64,000 nucleotides of DNA from Brevundimonas sp. GTDB taxonomy: Bacteria > Pseudomonadota > Alphaproteobacteria > Caulobacterales > Caulobacteraceae. The notes below the pieces were generated by a model. It was not told the DNA's origin, searched no databases, and saw only the letters and a list, made by a program, of their open reading frames with translations. The DNA is taken from positions 124,001 to 188,000 of the forward strand of contig NZ_JAHBYB010000005.1 of assembly GCF_019636155.1 (NCBI RefSeq), in the 5' to 3' direction. The translations under genes and the position numbers were made by a program. Numbering within the stretch: position 1 is the stretch's first letter; every line of letters begins with the position of its first letter. Below are positions 48,035 to 56,687 of the stretch, piece after piece.

Positions 48035-48070
48035 GAAAAAGAGACGCGACCCTTTCGGATCGCGTCTCTC
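48035..48070 (-). terminator. Intrinsic terminator for the gene at 48123
   Basis: On the minus strand, AGAGACGCGATCC/(G)GGTCGCGTCTCT forms a long stem around GAAA and is followed by TTTTTC. It ends the small periplasmic protein gene at 48123-48506. Confidence 0.87.
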
Positions 48071-48122
48071 GATCAGGCGCCCCTGCAAGGGGAGGGACGG
48101 GGCGCCGTCACATCGCTCCTAC

Positions 48123-48506
48123 TCAGTAGCGGCGGCCGTTGCGGTCGCGCGACTCGGAGCGGATCTGGGCCGACAGCCGGTCCATGCGGCGGTCCAGGTC
48201 GGCCCGTTCCCAGGCGGTCAGGCCGCCACGGCGGTACTGGGCTTCCAGCCGCACGATCTGGTTGAACTCCGACCGCAGGCGGACGGCCTCGCGGCGGCTG
48301 ATCTGGCCGGCGCGCACGCCCATGTCGATGCGGGCGTTCAGAGCGCGCTGGCGCTGGTTGATCGGCTGCCAGGCGCCGTAACCGGGGCCGGAATGGCTGG
48401 CGGCCGGGCCGCGCGCCGGGCCGTGACCGTAGGACTGGGCGGCGGCCGGAACGGCGACGGAGGCCGCGGCCACGACGAGGGCGGGGATCAGAAAGGTCTT
48501 TTTCAT
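48123..48506 (-). CDS. Small periplasmic protein of unknown function
   Basis: 127 residues with a signal peptide (MKKTFLIPALVVAAASVAVP, cleavage after AAAQ). A Gly/His/Pro-rich linker (SYGHGPARGPAASHSGPGYG) is followed by a helical, highly charged domain: 'INQRQRALNARIDMGVRAGQISRREAVRLRSEFNQIV', 'LTAWERADLDRRMDRLSAQI'. The helices resemble small periplasmic proteins that bind partners in envelope stress, but I do not recognise a named family. GGAGAC lies before the start. Divergent across a 284-base gap from the PepSY gene; the gap holds no gene I can support. Confidence 0.75.
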   Translation of the reverse strand: MKKTFLIPALVVAAASVAVPAAAQSYGHGPARGPAASHSGPGYGAWQPINQRQRALNARIDMGVRAGQISRREAVRLRSEFNQIVRLEAQYRRGGLTAWERADLDRRMDRLSAQIRSESRDRNGRRY

Positions 48507-48790
48507 CGGTCGTCTCCTTGGTTCGGACCGCCTCCGGCCCAGGGGAAAGGCCGGCTGCGATGGAGACAGTGAAACAGCCCGGGGCTGAGCCCGATCTGAA
48601 CGGCGCGGGTCAGGCGGGGTTCATCTTGCGGCCCGGCGCGGCGGGCCTCTCACTGGCGGCGCGGCGTAATGGGCCTGAAGACCACCCCCGCGCCGGTCAT
48701 AATAAGCGCCGCGCCTCTGGTCTGGACGCCAAAGACGCCTAAACTGGCCGTTCAGCCGCTGTTCAGCGGAAGAGGCCTAGATCGGCGACC

Positions 48791-49132
48791 ATGTTCCGCA
48801 ACCGCATCCTGTCCCGCACCGCGCAGGCCGCCCTGATGGCGGCGGCCCTCGGCGCCGCCCTCGCCCCGGCGGCGACAGCCCAGGTGCGCTCGCCCTTCGC
48901 CGGCTCTCTGCGCCAGGACGAGGCCCGCGACGAGCGCCGCGAGGGCCAGCGCGTGGACCTGCGCGAAGTGGTCCGGCGGGTGTCCTCCGGCCGCCAGGGC
49001 CGGATGCTGGGCGTGTCCGAACGCCAGAGCGGCGGGCGGCTGGTCTATGTGATCCGTTGGGAATATCCGGGCGGCCGCGTGGCCGACATCATGGTCGACG
49101 GCCGCACCGGCGCCGTCATCGGGGAACGTTGA
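48791..49132 (+). CDS. Periplasmic PepSY-like protein upstream of a two-component pair
   Basis: 113 residues: signal peptide (about 1-30, ending TATAQ), a charged linker (RQDEARDERREGQ), and a PepSY-type module with 'VDLREVVRRVSSGRQGRMLGVSERQSGGRLVYVIRW' and 'VADIMVDGRTGAVIGER'. PepSY proteins are often encoded ahead of PhoP/PhoQ-like pairs and may modulate the sensor in the periplasm. The stop TGA is four bases before the ATG of the response regulator, which suggests one operon. Confidence 0.83.
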   Translation: MFRNRILSRTAQAALMAAALGAALAPAATAQVRSPFAGSLRQDEARDERREGQRVDLREVVRRVSSGRQGRMLGVSERQSGGRLVYVIRWEYPGGRVADIMVDGRTGAVIGER

Positions 49133-49136
49133 ATCC

Positions 49137-49814
49137 ATGCGCGTGCTGCTTGTCGAGGACGACGCCGATCTGTCGCGCCAGCTGAAGGGCGCCCTGTCCG
49201 ATGCCGGATACGCCGTCGACCACGCCGCCGACGGCGAGGAGGCGCATTTCCTGGGCGACACCGAACCCTATGACGTCATCGTCCTGGATCTGGGCCTGCC
49301 CAAGATCGACGGGGTCTCGGTGCTGGAGCGCTGGCGCCGCGAGGGCAAGACCACCCCAGTCCTGATCCTGACCGCGCGCGGCGCCTGGTCGGACAAGGTG
49401 TCGGGCTTCGACGCCGGGGCCGACGACTATCTGACCAAGCCTTTCCATACCGAGGAGCTTCTGGCCCGGCTGCGCGCCCTGCTGCGCCGCTCGGCCGGTC
49501 ATGCGGCGGCCACCCTGGCCTGCGGCGGGCTGAGGCTGGATCCGCGCGCCGCCCGCGCCAGCGTCAACGGCGAGCCCCTGCGCCTGACCAGTCTGGAATA
49601 CCGGCTGCTGCACTATCTGATGATGCACCAGGGCCGGGTCATCAGCCGCACGGAACTGGTCGAACACCTGTATGATCAGGACTTCGATCGCGATTCCAAC
49701 ACCATCGAGGTGTTCGTCGGCCGACTCCGCAAGAAGATCGGGCCCGACCGTATCGAGACGGTGCGCGGCCTGGGCTATCGGCTGGCGCCCCTGGCGGGCG
49801 AAACCGACGCGTGA
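49137..49814 (+). CDS. OmpR/PhoP-family response regulator
   Basis: 225 residues. Receiver domain 1-115 with the acidic pocket 'LLVEDDADL', the phosphorylated Asp in 'VIVLDLGLPKIDG', Thr and Lys in 'LTARGAW' and 'DYLTKPFHTEELL'. C-terminal winged helix residues about 130-220: 'LTSLEYRLLHYLMMHQGRVISRTELVEHLY', 'DRDSNTIEVFVGRLRKKIG', 'VRGLGYRL'. It binds DNA as a phosphorylated dimer and is paired with the kinase that starts four bases after its stop. The PhoP-like sequence, with the PepSY protein upstream, suggests sensing of envelope or cation stress; the signal is unknown. Confidence 0.95.
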   Translation: MRVLLVEDDADLSRQLKGALSDAGYAVDHAADGEEAHFLGDTEPYDVIVLDLGLPKIDGVSVLERWRREGKTTPVLILTARGAWSDKVSGFDAGADDYLTKPFHTEELLARLRALLRRSAGHAAATLACGGLRLDPRAARASVNGEPLRLTSLEYRLLHYLMMHQGRVISRTELVEHLYDQDFDRDSNTIEVFVGRLRKKIGPDRIETVRGLGYRLAPLAGETDA

Positions 49815-49818
49815 ACCG

Positions 49819-51270
49819 GTGACCGAGGCCCCGCCCCCGGACGTCGCCCGGCCCGTGCGGCTGGGCCGGCTTCGCGCCTGGGGTGGATGGTTCCGGCGGC
49901 CGGGGCGGTCCCTGACCCGGCGTCTGATCTGGCTGGCCTCGGGCTGGATCCTGATCGCCCTGGTGGTGACCGGCTTCGTCCTGACCTCCCTGTTCCAGGA
50001 ATCGGCCCTTCGCCGGCTGGGCGCCTCGCTGAACGAGACCATCGACCAGGTCGTGCTGGCGACCTCGGCCACGGCCAAGGGGGTGACGGTCGGCGCGATC
50101 CTGGATCAGCGCACCCTGAACATCTATTCCGGCAAATACTGGGGCGTGGCCGAGCCGGCGGCCGGCGACCATCTGAGGATCCTGGCCCGGTCGCGGTCGC
50201 TGTGGGACGCCGAACTGCCGGTCCCGGCCGACCTGCCCCCCCGGCTGGTCGACGCCATCGGCCAGACCATCACCTACAACGCCGTCGGACCGGCCGGAGA
50301 GCCCCTGCGGGTCGCCGCCTCGATGAAACAGCTGCCGGGCCGGGCCGGGCCGGTGGTCTTCCTGGCGGGGCTGGACCGGTCGGATGTCGACGCCGACACC
50401 CGCCAGTTCGCCACCGTCACCTGGCTGGCCCTGCTGCTTCTGGGCGCGGGCCTGGTGACCGCCGTCCTGCTTCAGGTCCAGATCGGCCTCAGCCCCCTCT
50501 ACGGCCTGCGCAACGAGATCGCCGCCGTGCGCAAGGGCCGCAAGGCCCGGATCGAGCGCGCCTATCCGGTCGAGATCCAGCCCCTGGCCGAACAGGTCAA
50601 CCGGCTCCTGGACCACAATCAGGAAGTGGTGGAGCGCCAGCGCACCCACGTCGGCAACCTGGCCCACGCCCTGAAGACCCCGATTTCGGTCATGCTGGCC
50701 GAGGCGGGAACGGCGGAAGGGGCCCTGCCCGAGATGGTCCGGCGCCAGACCGGGGTGATGCAGGCCCAGGTCGATCACCACCTGCGCCGCGCCCGCGCCG
50801 CCGCCCGCGCCGCCCACGGCCTGGGCGAACGCACCCCGGTGGCCGACGTCATCGACGAACTGGCCGTGATGCTGGAGCGGGTGTTCGAGACCAAGGGGGT
50901 CGAGATCGACTGGCGCGCCCCCGACAGCCTGGGCTTCCTGGGCGAGCGGCAGGATCTGCAGGAAATCCTGGGCAATCTGATCGAGAACGCCTGTAAATGG
51001 TCGCGGCGCCGGGTGCGGGTCTCGGCCGGGCCGGGGGCGCCGGGCCTACTGATCGCCGTGGTCGAGGACGACGGTCCGGGCCTGCCCGTCGACCAGCGCG
51101 AGACGGTGCTGAAACGCGGCGCCCGGCTGGACGAATCCGCCCCCGGCTCGGGCCTGGGCCTTTCGATCGTCGACGAACTGGTGCGGGCCTATGGCGGCCG
51201 GTTGACCCTGGCCGAGAGCGATCTGGGCGGGCTTAAGGCCATGCTGGAGCTGCCCGCCGCCGAGGCCTGA
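49819..51270 (+). CDS. Sensor histidine kinase (PhoQ-like two-component partner)
   Basis: 483 residues from a GTG at 49819, four bases after the regulator stop; no stronger start is seen. Two membrane helices (about 38-62 and 200-222) flank a periplasmic domain with 'EPAAGDHLRILARSRSLWDAELPVP'. Then a HAMP-like linker 'GLSPLYGLRNEIAAVRKGRKARIERAYPVE', the H-box 'RQRTHVGNLAHALKTPISVML', and an ATPase domain with 'EILGNLIENACKWS', 'VEDDGPGLP' and 'PGSGLGLSIVDEL'. It autophosphorylates and passes phosphate to the regulator just upstream. The periplasmic sensor suits an envelope signal. Confidence 0.93.
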   Translation: MTEAPPPDVARPVRLGRLRAWGGWFRRPGRSLTRRLIWLASGWILIALVVTGFVLTSLFQESALRRLGASLNETIDQVVLATSATAKGVTVGAILDQRTLNIYSGKYWGVAEPAAGDHLRILARSRSLWDAELPVPADLPPRLVDAIGQTITYNAVGPAGEPLRVAASMKQLPGRAGPVVFLAGLDRSDVDADTRQFATVTWLALLLLGAGLVTAVLLQVQIGLSPLYGLRNEIAAVRKGRKARIERAYPVEIQPLAEQVNRLLDHNQEVVERQRTHVGNLAHALKTPISVMLAEAGTAEGALPEMVRRQTGVMQAQVDHHLRRARAAARAAHGLGERTPVADVIDELAVMLERVFETKGVEIDWRAPDSLGFLGERQDLQEILGNLIENACKWSRRRVRVSAGPGAPGLLIAVVEDDGPGLPVDQRETVLKRGARLDESAPGSGLGLSIVDELVRAYGGRLTLAESDLGGLKAMLELPAAEA

Positions 51271-51366
51271 CGCGGGCCGACGCCAACGCGGCATTAACCC
51301 TGTTGTGGCGCAATGGCCGTCCCTACATCCGCGCACGCCCGGCCATGGCGTGACTGGGAGCTTCGC

Positions 51367-52740
51367 GTGACCGAGCTGTCGGCCGCCCATCGCCAGGCCC
51401 TGGCCCGTATCCTGGACGCGTGCGACGACGCCGCCCTGGGTCGGCTGGAACGCGCGGTCGGCGCCCTGCCCGGGGCGCGCGCGGCCGGTTTCGCGGCCAT
51501 GATCCGGGACGAAGGCCGCGACCGCCGCCGTCGCCGACTGGCCCTGGCGCCCATCCTGCCCCTGTTCCGTCCGCGCCGCGACGGCGTGCCCGGCCTCGGC
51601 TTCCCCCCGGCCCTGCTGGGCCCGATCTGGCGCGCGGCCGCGGCGGCCGAACAGCCCGACCTGCTGGCCCGGCTGGACGACGAGGACGACGACCTGCCCG
51701 CTCTGGGCGACCGGCTGTGCCTGCTGGCGGCGGGGGCGATCCGCCGGGGCGGCGGCGGAATCGCCGAGGCGGCGGCCGGCGGCGACCTGGAAGAGCTGGC
51801 CCGCTGTTTCGACCTGGCCCCGACCGTGCGGCGGGGCCTGTCCAGTCTGGCCGCCTGGACCGACCGCCCGGATGGCGAACAGGCGGCGGAGCTGCGCGTC
51901 ATGGTCCGCGACGCGGCCGAACAGTCGCCCGACGGCGCCATCCGCCTGATCGAGATCTTCTTCGCCCATCTGGACGACGCGGCCCGCATTCTGCGGATCC
52001 TGGTCCAGACCTCGGGCGCCGCCGGACGCGAGGCCTTTCTCAGCGAATCCGAAATGGGCGTCTTCGTCGAACGGCTGGTGGACGCCATGGAGGCGCGGGC
52101 CGCGCGGCTGTCGGCCTTCCAGCCATCGGACGGGGCCGAGGCCCTGGCGGCGGTCTCGGCCGACCTGGCCTGGTGCGCCGGCGTCTTGGGGGAAATCGAC
52201 CTGACGCTTCAGATCCGGCCCGACAGTCGCTGGGGCCGGCGCATCCGCGCCCTGCGCGATTCCGTGGCCGCGCGGCTGGAGCGGCGGCTGAACGAGGCCG
52301 AACGGGCCGTGGACGAGGTCCTGCCGATGGAGCGGATCCAGACCATTGGCCGGATGACGCGCGAGCTCCCGGCCTTCGACGCGCCTGAGGACCGCGCGGC
52401 GGTCGACCGCGCCCGCATCCTGATGTCCCTGGTCGCGGCGATCCGGCGGCCGGCGGCGGTCTTCGCCTGCGAGGCGGCGCGCACCCGCCTGCTGGCGGCG
52501 CTGGACGAGCGGCTGATGACCTATGCCGACAGCGCCCTGGAGCTGATCAACGCCGGCCTGGCGCCGGACGAAGACCGCGCCCTGACCCGGGTCGAGCTGG
52601 CGGCGGACTTCCTGGCGCGGATCGAGCGGGCCGACGCCGCCCGCGCGGTGCGGCGTCGCGTCGCGGCGGCGGGCGCCTGCCAGCCCCATCCCCTGCCCCA
52701 TCCCCAACCTCTGGCCGCGACCGCGTCTTCCGCCGCCTGA
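51367..52740 (+). CDS. Helical cytoplasmic protein of unknown function
   Basis: 457 residues from GTG 51367, which has GGGAG six bases upstream; the longer ATG at 51313 lacks one. Nearly all helical, rich in Ala, Arg and Asp, without signal peptide or membrane segments. Notable blocks: 'LGRLERAVGALPGARAAGFAAMI', 'LGDRLCLLAAGAIRRGGGGI', 'IRLIEIFFAHLDDAARILRILVQTSG' and 'ERIQTIGRMTRELPAF'. The repeated helical hairpins hint at a scaffold. I do not recognise the family. It lies 96 bases after the kinase gene and 67 bases before the ccmI gene, all in one direction. Confidence 0.65.
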   Translation: MTELSAAHRQALARILDACDDAALGRLERAVGALPGARAAGFAAMIRDEGRDRRRRRLALAPILPLFRPRRDGVPGLGFPPALLGPIWRAAAAAEQPDLLARLDDEDDDLPALGDRLCLLAAGAIRRGGGGIAEAAAGGDLEELARCFDLAPTVRRGLSSLAAWTDRPDGEQAAELRVMVRDAAEQSPDGAIRLIEIFFAHLDDAARILRILVQTSGAAGREAFLSESEMGVFVERLVDAMEARAARLSAFQPSDGAEALAAVSADLAWCAGVLGEIDLTLQIRPDSRWGRRIRALRDSVAARLERRLNEAERAVDEVLPMERIQTIGRMTRELPAFDAPEDRAAVDRARILMSLVAAIRRPAAVFACEAARTRLLAALDERLMTYADSALELINAGLAPDEDRALTRVELAADFLARIERADAARAVRRRVAAAGACQPHPLPHPQPLAATASSAA

Positions 52741-52807
52741 TCCGCCCGGCGCGGATTCCCCGTCGGGCCGATTACGGCCTGATCGAAAATGGTCTAGAGG
52801 CTCGCCG

Positions 52808-53617
52808 ATGACGATCTTCTGGATCCTGACCGGCCTGGCCACCGCCCTGGCGGCTCTGTTGATGCTGGCCGGCGCCCGGCGCGGGGCCGGGCCGGGCGTC
52901 GAGGTCGAGCCGGGACGCGACGAACTGGCCGCCCTGGACCGGTTGCGCGCGCGCGGCCTGCTGGACCCGGCCGCCTGGGCCGCCGCCCGCGCCGAGGCGG
53001 GACGCCGCATCCTGAACGCCGCGCCCGGCCGCGCGCCGGCGCCGCATCCGCTGGACGGCCGCTGGATCCTGGCCGCCGCCGGCGCGACCGCCCTGGCCGC
53101 CCTGGGCCTCTACGCCGCGACCGGCGCGCCGGGCCTGCCGGACCAGCCCTTCGCGCGTCGGGTCGAGGCCTGGGCCGCCCAGCCCCAGACCCTGGACCCG
53201 GCCCAGCTGGCCGCCGTGGTCGAACGCGCCGTGCGCGACCGGCCCGACGATCCCGAGGCCCTGCGCATGCTGGGCGCCGCCCGGTTCGAGGCAGGCGACC
53301 CCGTCGGCGCGGCCTCGGCCTTCCGCCGCGTCCTGACCCTGTCACCCGACGACCCCCAAAGCTGGGCGCGACTGGGCGAAAGCCTGGTGCGCGCCAACCA
53401 GGGCGCCGTCGGCGGCGACGCCGAGGCCGCCTTCTCCGAGGCGCTGAAACGCGATCCGGACCAGCTGGGCGCCCGCTATTTCCTGGGCGAGGCGGCCCTG
53501 TCGCGCGGAGAGGCGGCGCGGGTGCGCGACCTGTGGGGCCCGCTGATCGCGGCCCTCGATCCAGCCGATCCGCGCCGCTCCGACCTTATCTCCCGCCTGC
53601 CGCAGGCCCCGCGATGA
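52808..53617 (+). CDS. ccmI: Cytochrome c biogenesis protein CcmI (CycH)
   Basis: 269 residues. Two membrane helices (about 4-22 and 82-102) with the conserved cytoplasmic loop 'ELAALDRLRARGLLDPAAWAAARAEAGRRIL', then a periplasmic TPR region ('DDPEALRMLGAARFEAGDPVGAASAFRRVL', 'PDDPQSWARLGESLV', 'DPDQLGARYFLGEAAL'). CcmI presents apocytochrome c to the CcmF-CcmH heme lyase. It is first of a tight operon; its stop overlaps the ccmE ATG by four bases (ATGA). Confidence 0.92.
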   Translation: MTIFWILTGLATALAALLMLAGARRGAGPGVEVEPGRDELAALDRLRARGLLDPAAWAAARAEAGRRILNAAPGRAPAPHPLDGRWILAAAGATALAALGLYAATGAPGLPDQPFARRVEAWAAQPQTLDPAQLAAVVERAVRDRPDDPEALRMLGAARFEAGDPVGAASAFRRVLTLSPDDPQSWARLGESLVRANQGAVGGDAEAAFSEALKRDPDQLGARYFLGEAALSRGEAARVRDLWGPLIAALDPADPRRSDLISRLPQAPR

Positions 53618-54096
53618 GCTGGCTGCCCCGTTCACCCCGGGCGCGCCGGCGCCTGATCGTGCTCCTGGCCGTGGCGCCGGTCCTGGCCCTGGCGGTCGGC
53701 CTGTCCCTTTGGGCCATGCGCGGCAGCGTGACCTATTTCTTCAGCCCGTCCGAAGTGACCGAGGCCGCCGCGCCGGCGGGCCGCAACATCCGCCTGGGCG
53801 GCCTGGTTGTGGCCGGCAGCGTCCAGCGCCGGGCGGACGGCGAGGTGGCCTTCACCGTCACCGACAACGCCGCCGAGACGCCCGTCATCTATCGCGGCGA
53901 CCTGCCCGACCTGTTCCGCGAGGGCCAGGGGATCGTCGCGGAGGGGGCCTTCGACGCCGACCGCGTTTTCCACGCCCGCCAGGTCCTGGCCAAGCACGAC
54001 GAGACCTATATGCCGCGCGAGGTGGCCGAGCGGCTGAAGGCCCAGGGCGAGTGGCGGCCTGAAGCGGGCGGCGCCCCGACGGCGGCCGGCGCATGA
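53614..54096 (+). CDS. ccmE: Heme chaperone CcmE
   Basis: 160 residues from ATG 53614, overlapping the ccmI stop. N-terminal basic segment and one membrane anchor ('RRLIVLLAVAPVLALAVGLSL'), then the OB-fold: 'GSVTYFFSPSEV', 'IRLGGLVVAGSVQR', 'FTVTDNAAETPVIYRGDLPDLFREGQGIVAEG', and the heme-linking 'VLAKHDETYMP' with the His that binds heme covalently. CcmE shuttles heme in the periplasm from the CcmABCD complex to CcmF. The ccmA and ccmB genes are 36 kb away in this window. Confidence 0.96.
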   Translation: MSWLPRSPRARRRLIVLLAVAPVLALAVGLSLWAMRGSVTYFFSPSEVTEAAAPAGRNIRLGGLVVAGSVQRRADGEVAFTVTDNAAETPVIYRGDLPDLFREGQGIVAEGAFDADRVFHARQVLAKHDETYMPREVAERLKAQGEWRPEAGGAPTAAGA

Positions 54097-56087
54097 TCGT
54101 CGAGACCGGCGCCTATCTGCTGGCCCTGGCCCTGGCCCTGGCTCTGGCTCAGGCGGGCCTGTCGGCGGCGGGGCGCGCCCGGCTCAGTCCCGTTCTGGCG
54201 GGGGCGGCGAACGGGGCGGCCATCGCCTCGGCCGCGGCAGTCGCCCTGGCCTTCGGCGCCCTGGTCTGGGCCTTCGTGACCTCGGACTTCTCGGTCGCCA
54301 ATGTCGCGGCCAACAGCCACACCGACAAGCCGATGCTCTACAAGGTCGCCGGCGCCTGGGGCAGCCATGAGGGGTCGCTGCTGCTGTGGTGCCTGGTCAT
54401 GACGGCGTTCGGGGCCGCCCTGGCGCGGGCGCGGGGCCTGCCCTTCCAGCTGAAGGCCTCGGCCGTGGCGGCCCAGGGGTCGCTGTCGGCCCTGTTCCTG
54501 GCCTTCGCCGTCTTCACCTCCAGCCCGTTCGTCCGGCTGGACAGTCCTCCGGTGCAGGGGGCGGGGCTGAATCCCCTGCTGCAGGACCCGGCCCTGGCCC
54601 TGCATCCGCCCCTGCTCTACGCCGGCTATGTCGGATTTTCGGTCTGTTTCTCCTTGGCGGTGGCGGCCCTGGTCGAGGGTCGGGCCAACGCCCCCTTCTG
54701 GCCCGCCTGGGGCCGCTGGGTGCGGCCCTGGGCCCTCGCCTCCTGGGCCCTGCTGACTGTCGGCATCGCCCTGGGCTCCTTCTGGGCCTATTACGAACTG
54801 GGCTGGGGCGGCTGGTGGTTCTGGGACCCGGTCGAGAACGCCAGCTTCATGCCCTGGCTGGCGGGCGCCGCCCTGCTGCATTCCGCCGTGGTGACCGAGC
54901 GGCGCGGGGCCCTGGCGGGATGGACCGTCTTCCTGGCCCTGCTGGCCTTCACCTTCTCCATGCTGGGCGCCTTCCTGGTGCGGTCGGGCGTCCTGACCTC
55001 GGTCCACGCCTTCGCCGTCGATCCGGAGCGGGGCAGCCTGCTGCTGGCCATACTGGGGATGACCGCGGGCGCCGCCTTCGTCCTCTACGCCTGGCGCGCG
55101 GCCCAACTGAAGGCCGGAGGCCTGTTCGCCCCTGTCAGCCGCGAGGGCGCCCTGGTCCTGAACAACCTGTTCCTGACGGCGGCGGCGGCCACGGTGCTGC
55201 TGGGCACCCTCTATCCCCTGATCCTGGAGGCGGCGTCCGGTGCGGCCATCTCGGTGGGACCGCCCTATTTCAACGCCACCTTCGCCCCCCTGATGGCGGT
55301 CGCCCTGCTGGTCCTGCCGCTCGGCCCCCTGCTGGCCTGGAAGCGCGGCGACGCCCGGGGCGCGATCCAGCGCCTGTGGCTCGCCGGAGCGGTCGCCGTG
55401 GGCGCCGGCCTGCTGTCCTTGGTCCTGCATCAGCCCCGCCAGGGTTTCGCCGCCGCCGGGATCGCCCTGGGCGCCTGGCTGATCGCCGGCGCCGTCGCCG
55501 AGGTCGCCGAGCGCCTCCGCCTGTTCCGCGCGCCGGGTCATGAAAGCCTGCGCCGCGCGCGCGGCCTGCCCCTGGCCGCCTGGGGCATGGCCCTGGCCCA
55601 CGCCGGCCTTGGGGTCTTCGTCCTGGGGGCCGTGGTCGAGACCGGCTTCAAGGTCGAGGCGGCCCGCCCCCTGGCCGTGGGCCAGGCGCTGAGCGCCGGG
55701 CCTTATGAGGCGACCCTGGACGATGTCCGCATCGTCGAGGGGCCGAACTATCTGGCCGAACAGGCGCATCTGACGGTGCGGACCCGCGACGGCCGGGCCG
55801 GGCGGGCGGTGACGGCCGAGCGGCGTTTCTTCCCCGCCGGGGGGCAGACCACGACCGAGGTCGGGCTGGATTTCCGGGGACTGGATGATGTCTATCTGAC
55901 CCTGGGCGAGCGGCGGTCCGAGGACGGGGCCCCGGCCTGGGCCGTGCGAATGCATTTCAACCCCTGGGCGCGGCTGATCTTCCTGGGGCCGCTGCTGATG
56001 GCCCTGGGCGGGCTGCTATCTCTGCTGGACCGACGCCTCCGCCTGGGCGCCGGTGCACGCCGCAAGCCGGGCGAGACGCCGGGATGA
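54093..56087 (+). CDS. ccmF: Cytochrome c heme lyase subunit CcmF
   Basis: 664 residues, starting inside the ccmE stop (ATGA overlap). About 14 membrane helices with the tryptophan-rich WWD signature 'ELGWGGWWFWDPVENASFMPW' region and the four heme-related His among 'GSHEGSLLLW', 'PPLLYAGYVG' and 'LLHSAVVTERR'. A large C-terminal periplasmic domain ends 'MHFNPWARLIFLGPLLMALGG'. It attaches heme to the CxxCH sites of apocytochrome c. The N-terminal helix is encoded by a low-complexity run of CTGGCC hexamers (about 54120-54150). Confidence 0.96.
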   Translation: MIVETGAYLLALALALALAQAGLSAAGRARLSPVLAGAANGAAIASAAAVALAFGALVWAFVTSDFSVANVAANSHTDKPMLYKVAGAWGSHEGSLLLWCLVMTAFGAALARARGLPFQLKASAVAAQGSLSALFLAFAVFTSSPFVRLDSPPVQGAGLNPLLQDPALALHPPLLYAGYVGFSVCFSLAVAALVEGRANAPFWPAWGRWVRPWALASWALLTVGIALGSFWAYYELGWGGWWFWDPVENASFMPWLAGAALLHSAVVTERRGALAGWTVFLALLAFTFSMLGAFLVRSGVLTSVHAFAVDPERGSLLLAILGMTAGAAFVLYAWRAAQLKAGGLFAPVSREGALVLNNLFLTAAAATVLLGTLYPLILEAASGAAISVGPPYFNATFAPLMAVALLVLPLGPLLAWKRGDARGAIQRLWLAGAVAVGAGLLSLVLHQPRQGFAAAGIALGAWLIAGAVAEVAERLRLFRAPGHESLRRARGLPLAAWGMALAHAGLGVFVLGAVVETGFKVEAARPLAVGQALSAGPYEATLDDVRIVEGPNYLAEQAHLTVRTRDGRAGRAVTAERRFFPAGGQTTTEVGLDFRGLDDVYLTLGERRSEDGAPAWAVRMHFNPWARLIFLGPLLMALGGLLSLLDRRLRLGAGARRKPGETPG

Positions 56088-56551
56088 GGCGCGCCCTGCT
56101 GATCAGCCTGGCCGCGATGGGCCTGATGGCGGCCGAACCCGCCCCGACGCCCGACCGTCCGCTGGCCGATACGGCCCAGGAGGCGCGCGCCCAGGCCCTG
56201 TTCGACGACATCCGCTGCGTCGTCTGCCAGCACGAGGCCATCGCCGACAGTCCCGCGGGTGTCGCCGCCGACATGCGCCGCCTGGTGCGCGAGGAGATCG
56301 CCGCCGGCCGCACCGACGCCCAGATCCGGGCCGGGCTGGTGGACCGTTATGGCGACTACATCCTGTTCAGGCCGCCGGTGCGGGCGGGCACATGGCTGTT
56401 GTGGTTCGGGCCGTTCCTTCTGGTGCTGATCGCCGGCGCCGTGCTGCTGCTACGCGGCCGAAAGTCGGCCCTCAGCGAGGCTCCACCCCTGTCATCGGAC
56501 GAGGAAAAGGCCCTGGCCGACCGACTGGCGAACGACGATGCGGCGCCCTAA
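56084..56551 (+). CDS. ccmH: Cytochrome c biogenesis thiol protein CcmH (CycL)
   Basis: 155 residues, start overlapping the ccmF stop (ATGA). Signal peptide, then the redox motif 'IRCVVCQHEAIADSP' (RCxxCQ), 'MRRLVREEIAAGRTDAQIRAGLVDRYGDYILF' and a C-terminal membrane helix. CcmH keeps apocytochrome cysteines reduced with CcmG and works with CcmF. ccmG, which often lies between ccmF and ccmH, is missing here and must be elsewhere. The stop is seven bases before a palindromic operator that probably starts the fatty-acid operon. Confidence 0.94.
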   Translation: MRRALLISLAAMGLMAAEPAPTPDRPLADTAQEARAQALFDDIRCVVCQHEAIADSPAGVAADMRRLVREEIAAGRTDAQIRAGLVDRYGDYILFRPPVRAGTWLLWFGPFLLVLIAGAVLLLRGRKSALSEAPPLSSDEEKALADRLANDDAAP

Positions 56552-56558
56552 ATACTTG

Positions 56559-56574
56559 ACGTTGACGTAAACGT
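56559..56574. promoter_or_regulatory. Palindromic operator ACGTT-N6-AACGT ahead of the thiolase operon
   Basis: ACGTTGACGTAAACGT is a 16-bp palindrome with one mismatched pair, next to TTG. It has the form of MerR-family operators (LiuR-like) in genes for branched-chain amino acid and fatty acid breakdown. The thiolase and hydroxyacyl-CoA dehydrogenase downstream fit such a regulon. The regulator is not in the window. Confidence 0.5.
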
Positions 56575-56635
56575 AGGGTTTCTGACGACCACGTTTCGAT
56601 TCCAGACCTTCGCCCTGATAGCCGCACCGTCGTCC

Positions 56636-56669
56636 CTCAAGCAGCGAGGCGCCGCGCGCCGAGCGTTAG
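56636..56669 (+). repeat. Double-stem palindromic repeat, copy 2
   Basis: CTCAAGCAGCGA, inner stem GGCGC-CGC-GCGCC, GAGCGTTAG, with outer arms GTCCCT/AGGGAC. It ends 18 bases before the thiolase ATG, so it lies in the 5' leader of that message. Confidence 0.85.
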
Positions 56670-56687
56670 GGACACAAAGGAGAGATC

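Noticed and set aside
54118-54155. CTGGCC hexamer run in ccmF as a phase-variation tract
   Set aside because: Unit length is a multiple of three, so changes keep the frame; it codes for an Ala/Leu membrane helix and fits normal composition.
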